Of a stretch of DNA of 64,000 nt, positions 1-8,114 are shown one piece after another (positions within the stretch are counted from its first letter, which is position 1; the number at the start of each line of letters is the position of its first letter). Source of the stretch: Chitinophaga rupis (GTDB lineage: Bacteria; Bacteroidota; Bacteroidia; Chitinophagales; Chitinophagaceae); contig NZ_FOBB01000011.1 of the NCBI RefSeq assembly GCF_900109685.1, forward strand, positions 193,612-257,611. Reading direction: 5' to 3'. The position numbers and the translations under genes are program-made. The notes under the pieces are model-generated. The model ran no database searches. It was not told the origin of the DNA and worked only from the letters and a program-made list of their open reading frames with translations.

Positions 1-72
1 CTGGACAATCTTTTTGCACATATTCTCATCCTTGAGGAAGTGCTGGCCCAGCGATTTCTTTAATGTGTACAT
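1..72 (-). CDS. rsmA: 16S rRNA dimethyladenosine transferase RsmA (KsgA), N-terminal fragment
   Basis: Only the first 24 codons are inside the window; the rest lies to the left. The translation starts MYTLKKSLGQHFLKDE, the signature N-terminus of RsmA/KsgA, whose KSLGQHFL segment contributes to S-adenosylmethionine binding. The family dimethylates two adjacent adenines near the 3' end of 16S rRNA during small-subunit maturation. The gene diverges from pdxA, a partner it also has (in tandem) in Enterobacteria. A TAnnTTTG -7 element lies only 8 nt upstream of this ATG, so its transcript may be almost leaderless. The family call is safe; completeness cannot be judged from a fragment. Confidence 0.9.
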   Translation of the reverse strand, partial: MYTLKKSLGQHFLKDENMCKKIVQ

Positions 73-80
73 GATTCCGG

Positions 81-125
81 CAAAGATACCAAATACCGCA
101 TTGTACTTTGTATTTGGTATCTTTG
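81..125. promoter_or_regulatory. Divergent rsmA/pdxA promoter region built on a perfect 16-bp inverted repeat
   Basis: Bases 81-96 (CAAAGATACCAAATAC) and 110-125 (GTATTTGGTATCTTTG) are perfect reverse complements separated by 13 bp. The outer end of each arm reads TATCTTTG outward, matching the Bacteroidota -7 consensus TAnnTTTG: at 118-125 for pdxA on the plus strand and at 81-88 for rsmA on the minus strand. I see no matching -33 TTTG at the usual 19-nt spacing for either. It may be a symmetric divergent promoter or a regulator site. Confidence 0.6.
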
Positions 126-147
126 TATCTTGGTATTTTATCCACCC

Positions 148-1209
148 ATGAGTAATACGCACACTAACAAACCGGTTATCGGCATCACCGTAGGTGATCT
201 GAACAGCATTGGTACGGAGCTCGTTATCAAAACCTTTACGGATAACAGGATGCTGGAGTTCTGCACTCCCGTGATCTTTGCTTCCAATAAAACCATCAAC
301 TTCTACCGGAAGCTGATGAATGAGAACAACTTCAATTACCAGAGCCTGAAAGAGTTTGCCCGCCTGAACCACAAGCAGGTGAATGTTTTCAATTGCTGGG
401 AAGAGGAAGTGCAGATTATGCCGGGCGCGCTGAATGAAGCCGGCGGCAAATATGCAGCCCGCTCCTTAGCCGTGGCTATCCAATGCCTGAAAGATGGCGT
501 TATACAAGGGCTGGTAACCGCGCCCATTCACAAAAAGAATATACAAAGCGCCGACTTCAATTACACAGGTCATACGCCTTTCCTGCGGGATGCCTTTAAT
601 GCAAAGGATGTGCTGATGTTTATGACGGCCGATAATATGCGCATTGGCCTGCTTACAGAACATGTGCCGGTAGCGGAAGTAGCCAAATATGTAACAAAGG
701 AAAATATACTGGCCAAGCTGCAGCTGATGCAGGATAGCCTGATCAAAGACTTTGGGATTGACAGCCCCCGTATTGCGGTGCTGGGCTTAAACCCCCATGC
801 CGGCGATGATGGGCTGATAGGCCAGGAAGAAATTAAAGAGATCCTCCCTGCTATTAATAAAGCTAAAAGCAACGGTATTCTGGCCTTTGGGCCTTATAGT
901 GCCGATGCGTTCTTTGCCCGTACCATGTATGCCCAGTTTGACGGGGTGCTGGCTATGTATCATGACCAGGGCCTGATACCCTTTAAATCACTGGCCAGCG
1001 GCGAAGGTATTAACTACACCGCCGGGCTGCCCATTGTACGCACCTCTCCGGACCATGGTACCGCGTTTGACATTGCCGGTAAGAACCTGGCAGATGCCGC
1101 CTCTTTCCGGCAGGCCATTTTCAGCTGCCTGGATATCCTGGAAAAGCGCGAGATCTATGCGGAAAATACCCGGAACCCGCTGAAGAAGATGGAACTGGCA
1201 TCGGAGTAA
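148..1209 (+). CDS. pdxA: 4-hydroxythreonine-4-phosphate dehydrogenase PdxA
   Basis: A 353-residue NAD-dependent dehydrogenase that oxidises 4-phosphohydroxy-L-threonine in the DXP-dependent pathway to pyridoxal 5'-phosphate; cytosolic and normally a dimer. The three metal-ligand histidines of the family are present: H172 in the TEHVP segment, H217 in LNPHAGD and H272 in MYHDQG, with the same 45- and 55-residue spacing as E. coli H166/H211/H266. The TGHTPFL and TSPDHGTAFDIAG substrate-binding motifs are also intact. ATG at 148 is chosen over an in-frame TTG at 130, which would lie just downstream of the -7 element and adds residues the family lacks. It is followed by the stem-loop at 1284-1321. 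Confidence 0.95.
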   Translation: MSNTHTNKPVIGITVGDLNSIGTELVIKTFTDNRMLEFCTPVIFASNKTINFYRKLMNENNFNYQSLKEFARLNHKQVNVFNCWEEEVQIMPGALNEAGGKYAARSLAVAIQCLKDGVIQGLVTAPIHKKNIQSADFNYTGHTPFLRDAFNAKDVLMFMTADNMRIGLLTEHVPVAEVAKYVTKENILAKLQLMQDSLIKDFGIDSPRIAVLGLNPHAGDDGLIGQEEIKEILPAINKAKSNGILAFGPYSADAFFARTMYAQFDGVLAMYHDQGLIPFKSLASGEGINYTAGLPIVRTSPDHGTAFDIAGKNLADAASFRQAIFSCLDILEKREIYAENTRNPLKKMELASE

Positions 1210-1216
1210 CTTAGCT

Positions 1217-1382
1217 AGCTGTTAGTCGTTAGCTATTAGCTGTTAGCAGTAAAATGTACTTCAGTAATAAATGTATTTCAATAAAAAGGCCTGTAACATT
1301 GTAAAATGTTGCAGGCCTTTTACTTTAGGGCTTGCCTCATAACGGCCAACAGCTAATAGCTAACAGCCAACTGCTAACAGCT
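1217..1382. repeat. Heptad-phased inverted array, AGCTNTT family, flanking a terminator
   Basis: The left arm (1217-1250) is four 7-mers, AGCTGTT AGTCGTT then AGCTATT and AGCTGTT, plus a partial unit. The right arm (1348-1382) is five complementary 7-mers of the AACAGCT type in perfect phase. The arms can pair around the nested stem-loop at 1284-1321. The last right-arm unit supplies the first two bases of the complement of the TAG stop of the methyltransferase gene at 1381. Confidence 0.9.
1284..1321. terminator. Bidirectional stem-loop terminator between pdxA and the methyltransferase gene
   Basis: AAAAGGCCTG pairs with CAGGCCTTTT and the stem continues inward through ACATT/AATGT to a GTAA loop, about 17 pairs with one wobble. 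The stem has A and T tails on its two sides, so it can act on both convergent genes. Confidence 0.8.
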
Positions 1383-2229
1383 ATAAATGAAATGCTGCCA
1401 TTTCCATCCAGCTATCGCCCCGGTGGGGATAAATGTTGTTATAGCCATATAGCTTCTTCTCCACGGTATGCATATCATACACATCGTGTATTTCTGCCTG
1501 CATCAGCTCCAGTATATTCAGGATCTTTTTACGGCTGTAATAATAAAGGTCCACACCCAGGCTCTTTTGCAGCAGGTCTTTTATTTCGTTAAAAGCATGC
1601 CTGGTGGCCGCTGGTCTGATATCTTCCGCCGGCAGCAGGTAATCTATGATCACAGTGTTCCGCGCATTCTTTGTACTAAAACATTGTATAATGTCGCGAA
1701 ACTGTTCCTCCGTTATATAGGGCACAATGCCTTCCAGGATAATGATGGCAGGCTGCGAAGCGTCGTAACCCGCATCTCTTAGCTGCCGCTTGCATTGTAT
1801 AGTATGGGTAATGTCTGTTAGCAGGGTAACGGGTAAGCTCAGCTGGGGCGCAATGTTGCGGTAAATACGGCCCTTATCCTCCATCCAGGCCTGGTCCATT
1901 TCATAGATACCGTTGATCAGCTGCGGGTATTCCGCGGCCAGCTGTAATCCCAGGGGATCCAAACCGGCTGCCATAATACAGATCTGTTGCTGTGGGTACC
2001 GGCTGATGAACTGCCGTACAAGGTAACGCACCATTTTTTTGCGCAGCTGTATCATGCCCTCCAGCGGGACATTTAGCTGGCTGATAGCTGCCACAAGGGG
2101 TTGTACATCGCCCAGATCTATGTACTGCATGTATTTACGGCTTAACGGGTCCGTATACATTTCTTTGGCATAAGATAGTATCAATGCTGAAGTGGGCGCC
2201 ACTCTCAACATGGATGCAGGGGTATTCAT
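1381..2229 (-). CDS. LCMT-family class I SAM-dependent methyltransferase
   Basis: A 282-residue protein resembling the leucine carboxyl methyltransferase/PPM1 family (PF04072). The SAM-binding motif AAGLDPLGLQLA is at residues 87-98, an acidic post-motif (YEMD) at 109-112, and the family motif LEGIVPYITEEQ at 165-176. Bacterial members of this family O-methylate varied small molecules or polyketides; the substrate cannot be told here. The gene lies 96 bp downstream of a small winged-helix regulator on the same strand, so the two may be cotranscribed. The TAG stop lies at the edge of a heptad repeat array. Confidence 0.8.
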   Translation of the reverse strand: MNTPASMLRVAPTSALILSYAKEMYTDPLSRKYMQYIDLGDVQPLVAAISQLNVPLEGMIQLRKKMVRYLVRQFISRYPQQQICIMAAGLDPLGLQLAAEYPQLINGIYEMDQAWMEDKGRIYRNIAPQLSLPVTLLTDITHTIQCKRQLRDAGYDASQPAIIILEGIVPYITEEQFRDIIQCFSTKNARNTVIIDYLLPAEDIRPAATRHAFNEIKDLLQKSLGVDLYYYSRKKILNILELMQAEIHDVYDMHTVEKKLYGYNNIYPHRGDSWMEMAAFHL

Positions 2230-2325
2230 GGGAGTAACATTTTTGGAATGAAAAGGCCGATCCTATGGCTTCCTATAAAATTAGCGGTTAGAACTGAAGT
2301 AACATCGCAGTTCCGGCTGCAGCAA

Positions 2326-2628
2326 TTATTTGTGCTTACCCGCGTTCAGGTAGGATTGTATGGAGGTTACGTAGCTTGCAAAGGCTTTGCTGCCCTGCGT
2401 GGTTATTTTACAAAGGGTTTGCGGATAGTTGTCTTTAAATTGTTTGATCACATCAATATAACCGGCTTCTTTCAGCTTATTGATCTGCACACTCAGGTTT
2501 CCGGCAGAGGCATTGGTCCTTTCTTTCAGCAGCGTAAATTCCGCCTCCTGCTCGCTGACCAGTACCGACATAATGGCCAGGCGCAGTTGTGAATGCAGAA
2601 CAGGGTCCAGGTCTTTAAAATACATCAT
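2326..2628 (-). CDS. Small winged-helix transcriptional regulator (HTH_34-like)
   Basis: A 100-residue single-domain protein. Residues about 10-75 form a winged-helix pattern: LRLAIMSVLV as helix 1, FTLLKERTNASAGNLSVQ as the recognition-helix region, and a basic wing around KQFKDNYPQTLCKIT. It resembles the DprA-like/HTH_34 regulators common in Bacteroidota. ATG at 2628 is preferred to a GTG one codon upstream. A -7 element (complement of CAAATTTA at 2651-2658) lies 22 nt upstream. It is placed to control the downstream methyltransferase, or the TonB receptor unit behind it; neither target is proven. Confidence 0.75.
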   Translation of the reverse strand: MMYFKDLDPVLHSQLRLAIMSVLVSEQEAEFTLLKERTNASAGNLSVQINKLKEAGYIDVIKQFKDNYPQTLCKITTQGSKAFASYVTSIQSYLNAGKHK

Positions 2629-2658
2629 CACAACTATAATTAACGAATATCAAATTTA

Positions 2659-2724
2659 AAGTGCGAAGGCAGAAAATGAAAGGTGAAGCATGGCGGTACT
2701 TCACCTTTCGCACTTCACATTTTC
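2659..2724. repeat. Heptad-phased inverted array, CACTTCA/AAGNNNR type
   Basis: The left arm is AAGTGCG AAGGCAG followed by AAAATGA and AAGGTGA (2659-2686). The right arm is TACTTCA CCTTTCG followed by CACTTCA and CATTTTC (2697-2724). Near the centre, AAAGGTGAAG at 2679-2688 pairs perfectly with CTTCACCTTT at 2699-2708, a terminator-like hairpin downstream of the TPR-like gene. Confidence 0.8.
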
Positions 2725-2731
2725 TCCTGTA

Positions 2732-3379
2732 TTATTTGCCTGCCTGTTGCAGCAGATCTTTTGCATGGGGTTCGCCCCAGTGCGGTGCTATGCTGCTGGC
2801 GGGTTTAAAGGCTGCATATTTCTGCAGGGCTACCTGTAATACTTCTTTGGCTTTTGCTTTATCGCCACCAAACTGTTCCGGCGTATAAAACAGGGCCTGG
2901 CCTTCCAGCAGGTATACACGCGGGTTTTCAGGGTTTATCTGTTTGGCTTTTTGTATCTGCATACCGGATTCCGGACCGTACTGCTGTCCCCTGCTTTGCG
3001 GATCTACCATAATGCGTGAAGTGGCAATGAGGGAACGGATGCACGCTATTTCATCATCATTCTGCTTTAAGGAATCAGCTTTGTTGATGTTGGCTTCTGC
3101 TTTATCTGCCAGGCCATCTATCTTATCTTTATCCTGCGTCATCAGGGCAGACATTACCTGTGTGTAAGCAGCGTAATAATAAGGCAGCCACTGATTTTTT
3201 TCCGCTGCTGCAATACGCTCAAAGGTATTGGAGATATCCAGCATACTTTGCGGGGTGTAGCTGGCCGGTACATCCAGCAGGCCTACCTGCTTGGTCATAG
3301 CATCCTGGTATTGGGGGCTTTGGGCTTTGGTAACTACGGCCGCAAAAACCGGTAACAGCAAAAGGAGGAAATGTTTCAT
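2732..3379 (-). CDS. Secreted alpha-helical, TPR-like protein
   Basis: A 215-residue exported protein. Residues 1-19 form a signal peptide (MKHFLLLLLPVFAAVVTKA, cut before QSPQ). The mature part is largely helical with TPR-like spacing: a MLDISNTFERIAAAEKNQW helix pair early, then IQKAKQINPENPRVYLLEGQ around residues 140-160. It follows the TonB-dependent receptor by 40 bp on the same strand, so the two are probably one transcript. Similar receptor plus periplasmic TPR-like pairs are common in Bacteroidota, and I infer an accessory or scaffold role at the receptor. No catalytic motif is visible. Confidence 0.65.
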   Translation of the reverse strand: MKHFLLLLLPVFAAVVTKAQSPQYQDAMTKQVGLLDVPASYTPQSMLDISNTFERIAAAEKNQWLPYYYAAYTQVMSALMTQDKDKIDGLADKAEANINKADSLKQNDDEIACIRSLIATSRIMVDPQSRGQQYGPESGMQIQKAKQINPENPRVYLLEGQALFYTPEQFGGDKAKAKEVLQVALQKYAAFKPASSIAPHWGEPHAKDLLQQAGK

Positions 3380-3419
3380 ATACGATCTGTTTTTATTGTT
3401 GATGGTTTGAATGATATGT

Positions 3420-5573
3420 TTAAAGATTATTAATTACATCCTGGCGGCGGTCTATACCAAAGTTCATGAACATGCCTACAAACAGGAAGCGGGGCGCATT
3501 GGGCACTATCTCTTCCCGGCGCAGCCCATCCGTGGAATAACGGTAACCATATACCTGCTTAAAGTCAAACACATTGGTAACGGATATTACAAATACGGTG
3601 AATGCTTTGCCAACGGTGGTAAGGTAGCTGGCGCTTAAACCTAATGTATTAAAGTCAATGGTTTTTTCCGACATGAACTTACTTTCCGGCAGGTTGGGAT
3701 TATAATAGGGCCGCCCGCTGGCATAGCTGTAAGTTACCCCAATATTGGTAGTGATCTTGGGGAAATATTTCTTCATTACCAGGCTGGCGGTATGTTTGGC
3801 TGCAAAGTCAGGCTGCACCTCGTAAGGGTAGAACAGGTAATTACGTTTGGTGTCCAGGAAAGAGTAGGAGATCCAGTAATCCAGGTTCTTAATGGTTTTA
3901 CGGTCTCTCCAGAACAGCTCTATACCTTTCGCATAGCCGGTACCGTTAGTAAGGGTATCCGGTACTGTTTTTACCAGGTCCTTATATTTTTTATAGAATG
4001 CTTCTACACGGAAAGTATAGTTGCTTGACAGGCGCTGGAAGCTGGCTATATAGTGCGTAGCTTTCATGTAGCTCAGGTCCTGTTTAAAGCGCAGGTACTG
4101 TGGTTCCGGCTTCTGGTAATAATCGCCGTAGGCCAGGGAAAACTGGCTGTAATCATCCAGCTTATAAGCTAAGGAAGCGCGGGGCGCCAGGTTCACTTTT
4201 GCCAGTACCGTAGAGTATTCCAGGCGTCCGCCAAAGCGGCCTACAAAGCGGGGAGTGAAATAAATGTCGCTTTCTGCAAAACCTGCGGAATAGTTATCTA
4301 CATAATTAGCGCGATAGCTGTTAAATTCAGAACGTTCTACTGCATACTGGTATTCACCGCCCAACCGCAGCTGGGAAAAAGCGCCCAGGCTTTTAGTAAG
4401 CATTAATCTCAGCTGGCTCAGGTCTGAACGGGCATGCACATTGGTTACCGGCGATTTCTGAATGGTATCCAGCTTTATCTTATCAATGTTGGAGCTGTAA
4501 GAGAAGCCGGCATTCATACGCCAGCCGCTGCCCAGGCTTTCTTTGTATGTGAGGTTCGTATATACGTTCTGGTTACGCACATCTGTTTGCTCCTGGTAAC
4601 CGGGATATTCAATGCTGTTCTTCTTAAAACCCATCCGGCTCCAGTTACCATATCCATAAAATTTAAGGATGCCGGTGGAGGATGTTCTGCGGCGGAAGTT
4701 CAGGGAAGTACCTATAATTTCCGGGCCTACGGTAGGCTCCTGTTTAGGCTTGGCTATACTGAAATAAGGTGCCAGGTTTGTATAATCCGCTTCTATGCCA
4801 AAGGAGCCTTTTTTGTCTTTCGACAATTCATCCAAACCGCCGCTCACACCCAGCACAGAGGCGCCCAGGCTGTAGGATGAGCGGGCGGGCAGGTCTTCCG
4901 ATTCCAGCACCAGCGCAGAGGAAAGTCCCTGTCCGTATTGGGCGGAGTAACCACCACTGCTAAAGGTGGTGCCTTTGAACAGGAAGGGCGAAAACCGGCC
5001 CCGGCCCGGCATATCCGGCAGGCTGGTAAAAAAGGGATTTCTTACCATTAACCCGTCAATGAAGATCTGTGTTTCATAACCAGTGCCCCCACGTACGAAA
5101 AGGCCTTCCCGGTCATTGGTTTGCTGTGTGCCGGGCAGCGTTTTAAGCGCGTTCACAATATCGGCGGTGGCGCCGGCAGTGGTTACGATGTCCAGGGGCT
5201 TAAGCACCGTGTTATTCTTATCACTGCTGGCTTCAATGCTACCGGCGGAAATAGTTACCACTTTCAGCTCATTCATAGCTGCTTTAAGCATAAGCGTTAC
5301 CTGCACCGGACCGGTAATGTTTATGGCTTGTTCCTGCGTTTGAAAGCTCATTAAGCTGGCTACCAGCACCTGCGGGCCGGTGGTAGTGGTGGTAAAGGAA
5401 AAGGTACCGTCTGCCCCGGCTGTGGCGCCATCATAGCTGCCTTTTATATAAACATTCACGCCGGGCAATGGGCGTTTTTTAGCATCGGTGACCTTACCGC
5501 TAATTTTTTGCTGCGCCAGTACCAGCGCGGGTAAACATATACAGAGCAATAGGTTAAATGAATGTTTCCACAT
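3420..5573 (-). CDS. TonB-dependent outer-membrane receptor with carboxypeptidase-regulatory-like N-domain
   Basis: A 717-residue outer-membrane receptor. A signal peptide (1-20) ends ALVLAQ. Residues about 22-100 are a CarboxypepD_reg-like beta-sandwich (ISGKVTDAKKRPLPGVNVY), and about 115-215 are the plug, with LFVRGGTGYETQIFIDG. The rest is a beta-barrel rich in alternating aromatic strands. At 717 residues it is shorter than SusC proteins and has no adjacent susD, so it is an ordinary TonB-dependent transporter, perhaps for a siderophore, metal complex or cofactor. A textbook promoter lies just upstream (5591-5621), and a secreted TPR-like gene follows it. Confidence 0.88.
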   Translation of the reverse strand: MWKHSFNLLLCICLPALVLAQQKISGKVTDAKKRPLPGVNVYIKGSYDGATAGADGTFSFTTTTTGPQVLVASLMSFQTQEQAINITGPVQVTLMLKAAMNELKVVTISAGSIEASSDKNNTVLKPLDIVTTAGATADIVNALKTLPGTQQTNDREGLFVRGGTGYETQIFIDGLMVRNPFFTSLPDMPGRGRFSPFLFKGTTFSSGGYSAQYGQGLSSALVLESEDLPARSSYSLGASVLGVSGGLDELSKDKKGSFGIEADYTNLAPYFSIAKPKQEPTVGPEIIGTSLNFRRRTSSTGILKFYGYGNWSRMGFKKNSIEYPGYQEQTDVRNQNVYTNLTYKESLGSGWRMNAGFSYSSNIDKIKLDTIQKSPVTNVHARSDLSQLRLMLTKSLGAFSQLRLGGEYQYAVERSEFNSYRANYVDNYSAGFAESDIYFTPRFVGRFGGRLEYSTVLAKVNLAPRASLAYKLDDYSQFSLAYGDYYQKPEPQYLRFKQDLSYMKATHYIASFQRLSSNYTFRVEAFYKKYKDLVKTVPDTLTNGTGYAKGIELFWRDRKTIKNLDYWISYSFLDTKRNYLFYPYEVQPDFAAKHTASLVMKKYFPKITTNIGVTYSYASGRPYYNPNLPESKFMSEKTIDFNTLGLSASYLTTVGKAFTVFVISVTNVFDFKQVYGYRYSTDGLRREEIVPNAPRFLFVGMFMNFGIDRRQDVINNL

Positions 5574-5590
5574 GGGTCGGGGATTTACAA

Positions 5591-5621
5591 CAAAGCTAAT
5601 TTAGTTTATTTTGTAAACAAA
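5591..5621 (-). promoter_or_regulatory. Promoter of the TonB-dependent receptor gene
   Basis: Read on the minus strand: -33 TTTG at 5621-5618, a 19-nt spacer, and -7 TAGCTTTG at 5598-5591, a full match to the Bacteroidota TTTG/TAnnTTTG promoter. The predicted start site is about 10 nt before the ATG. Confidence 0.7.
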
Positions 5622-5952
5622 GTTACGATATAAACAAATCGGTTAAGGTGGGGATGGCGAGCGGTGAAAGGTGGAAAAGGATCGGGGAAAATGGAGAGGA
5701 TTGGCAAGGGGTTAAGGGTGGCGGGATGTGACATTGAAATCAGAGGCGGGCAATATTAAGAATTTTAGCCTGATGCTTACAGCCGGCATTTAAAAGACCA
5801 GTGACTCAAGCAGTGATTATGGCAATAATGGCAATGGAATAAAAGTTCAACAAGATCAGTATACCTAAAAAGCAATGTTTAAATTGACGGAAGCAAGCAG
5901 GAAAGTGATAATTTTAAATATCTGATAAAGGAAAGTCAATCAACAAAAATTT
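5622..5952. other. Intergenic region with a purine-rich, G-rich stretch
   Basis: There is no supported gene here. Bases about 5640-5735 are strongly purine-rich on the plus strand, with many GGG/GGGG runs and few pyrimidines. The remainder is AT-rich and presumably holds the promoter of the SRPBCC gene, though no TAnnTTTG motif is obvious. Confidence 0.5.
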
Positions 5953-6372
5953 ATGAACAACCCAGCACCCTTCACCGTTGAAACTACCGTAAACGCTCCG
6001 GTAGAAAAAGTTTGGAAACTATGGACAACGCCTGCCGACATTATGCAATGGAACGCCCCTTCCGATGACTGGCATTGCCCAGGCGCGGAAGCCGATCTGA
6101 AAGAAGGCGGAACCTTTTCTTTCAGAATGGAAACTAAAGATGGCAATGTTGGGTTTGACCATAGCGGCAGATACAGCAGGATAATACCTCATGAGCTTAT
6201 TGAATATATAGTTTCCGATGGCAGAACTTCCGCCATTAAATTCATAGCGGATGGTAATAAAACTACCGTAGCAGAAACCTTTGTACCGGAAAAAGAAACC
6301 CCGCTTGAAATGCAAAAATGGTTTACCCAATCGGTGATCGACAACTTTAAAAAATATGCGGAAGGCAAATAA
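5953..6372 (+). CDS. SRPBCC (AHSA1-type) domain protein
   Basis: A 139-residue single-domain cytosolic protein with the START/SRPBCC pattern of the AHSA1 family: FTVETTVNAPVEKVWKLWT at the N-terminus (first strand and the helix over the cavity), the MQWNAP segment, then GGTFSFRMETKDG strands and a long C-terminal helix with WFTQSVIDNFKKY. The family binds small hydrophobic ligands; bacterial members have no general assigned function. It is convergent with atpA and ends at a strong bidirectional stem-loop. Confidence 0.85.
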   Translation: MNNPAPFTVETTVNAPVEKVWKLWTTPADIMQWNAPSDDWHCPGAEADLKEGGTFSFRMETKDGNVGFDHSGRYSRIIPHELIEYIVSDGRTSAIKFIADGNKTTVAETFVPEKETPLEMQKWFTQSVIDNFKKYAEGK

Positions 6373-6384
6373 CAGCCGGCGTAA

Positions 6385-6420
6385 AATGAAGATCCCGGCC
6401 AATTGACCGGGATCTTCATT
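6385..6420. terminator. Bidirectional terminator between the SRPBCC gene and atpA
   Basis: AATGAAGATCCCGG (6385-6398) pairs perfectly with CCGGGATCTTCATT (6407-6420) over 14 bp around an 8-nt loop. It lies 20 bp past the atpA stop and so closes the atp operon there. Confidence 0.85.
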
Positions 6421-6440
6421 ATGCTAAATTACCTTATTAC

Positions 6441-8018
6441 TTATGCAAATCTGGGCTTCAGCTCGTTGGCTAAGGTCACCATCTTTTTGATGCTATCATC
6501 TGCCAGGTTACCCTTTTTGAATTCGGCCAGCACTTCAGGCAGGCGTACTTCCATTTCATGCAGGAAAGCTTCTTCAAAGGCACGTACATTCCTTACCGGT
6601 ACTTCACGCAGCAAACCCTGTGTACCCAGGTAGATCATTGCTACCTGCTTTTCCACTGAATAAGGGCTGAACTGAGCTTGTTTCAGGATCTCCACGTTAC
6701 GGGCACCTTTGTCCAGTACGGCTTTAGTAGCCGCATCCAGGTCACCACCGAATTTGGAGAAGGCCTCCATTTCGCGGTACTGCGCCTGGTCCAGCTTCAG
6801 GGTACCGGCCACTTTCTTCATGGATTTGATCTGTGCATTACCACCTACGCGGCTTACAGAGATACCCACGTTAATAGCAGGACGGATACCGGCGTTAAAC
6901 AGGTTGGATTCCAGGAAGATCTGACCATCCGTAATAGAGATCACGTTGGTAGGAATGTAAGCAGATACGTCACCGGCCTGTGTTTCAATGATCGGCAATG
7001 CGGTCAGGGAACCACCACCTTTTACCAGGTGCTTAATTGAATCCGGCAGGTCGTTCATCTGGCGGGCTATTTCATCCTTAGCGATCACTTTAGCGGCACG
7101 CTCCAGCAAACGGCTATGCAGGTAGAATACGTCACCAGGGTAAGCTTCACGACCCGGTGGGCGGCGCAGCAGCAGGGATACTTCACGGTAAGCAACGGCC
7201 TGTTTAGACAGATCATCATAAATGATCAGCGCAGGACGGCCGGTATCACGGAAGAACTCACCGATGGCAGCACCTGCAAACGGAGCGTAGAACTGCAGCG
7301 GAGCCGGTTCAGAGGCAGATGCAGCTACGATGGTAGTGTAGGCCATAGCGCCGTTATCCTGCAGGGTTTTCATTACACCTGCAATGGTAGAGGCTTTCTG
7401 ACCAATAGCTACATATATGCAATATACAGGCTTGCCTGCATCGTAAAACTCTTTCTGGTTAATGATGGTATCAATACAGATGGCGGTTTTACCGGTCTGG
7501 CGGTCACCGATCACCAGCTCACGCTGGCCGCGGCCAACAGGGATCATAGCGTCAATAGCCTTGATACCGGTTTGCAGGGGTTCCTTTACAGGCTCGCGAT
7601 AGATAACGCCCGGTGCTTTACGCTCCAGGGGCATTTCATATAATTCGCCGGTAATAGGGCCTTTACCATCTATAGGGTTACCCAGGGTATTTACAACACG
7701 GCCTACCAGTCCTTCGCCCACTTTAATGGAAGCGATCAAACCGGTACGGCGTACTTTATTGCCTTCTTTTATTTCGCCGGATTCACCCATCAGTACCACA
7801 CCCACGTTATCCTCTTCCAGGTTCAGGGCTATGGCTTTTACACCATTCTCAAACTCCACCAGTTCACCGTAACGAACATTATTCAGTCCATATATACGGG
7901 CAATACCATCGCCCACCTGCAATACCGTGCCTACCTCTTCCAGGTCAGCTGCGGCATTGAAATTGCTCAATTGCTGGCGCAATATTGCCGAAATTTCATC
8001 AGGTTTTATCTCAACCAT
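6441..8018 (-). CDS. atpA: F1Fo ATP synthase subunit alpha
   Basis: A 525-residue alpha subunit of the F1 head, providing the non-catalytic nucleotide sites. The Walker A motif GDRQTGKT is at residues 171-178. The N-terminal beta-barrel (VGTVLQVGDGIARIYGL) and the alpha-specific segment YIPTNVISITDGQIFLESNLFNAGIRPAINVGISVSRVGG are intact, and length is normal. It is the last gene of the atpB-E-F-H-A unit. The gamma gene atpG, which usually follows atpA, is absent: the operon ends in a terminator 20 bp downstream. Confidence 0.98.
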   Translation of the reverse strand: MVEIKPDEISAILRQQLSNFNAAADLEEVGTVLQVGDGIARIYGLNNVRYGELVEFENGVKAIALNLEEDNVGVVLMGESGEIKEGNKVRRTGLIASIKVGEGLVGRVVNTLGNPIDGKGPITGELYEMPLERKAPGVIYREPVKEPLQTGIKAIDAMIPVGRGQRELVIGDRQTGKTAICIDTIINQKEFYDAGKPVYCIYVAIGQKASTIAGVMKTLQDNGAMAYTTIVAASASEPAPLQFYAPFAGAAIGEFFRDTGRPALIIYDDLSKQAVAYREVSLLLRRPPGREAYPGDVFYLHSRLLERAAKVIAKDEIARQMNDLPDSIKHLVKGGGSLTALPIIETQAGDVSAYIPTNVISITDGQIFLESNLFNAGIRPAINVGISVSRVGGNAQIKSMKKVAGTLKLDQAQYREMEAFSKFGGDLDAATKAVLDKGARNVEILKQAQFSPYSVEKQVAMIYLGTQGLLREVPVRNVRAFEEAFLHEMEVRLPEVLAEFKKGNLADDSIKKMVTLANELKPRFA

Positions 8019-8114
8019 AATTATGCTTTTTAAAAAGAGTGCTTTAAGAATTTTTCAGGTTTCAGGCTGCGTTCCAATTCCGGAAACCATGCTGCTAAAA
8101 CCGGTATATCGTTA

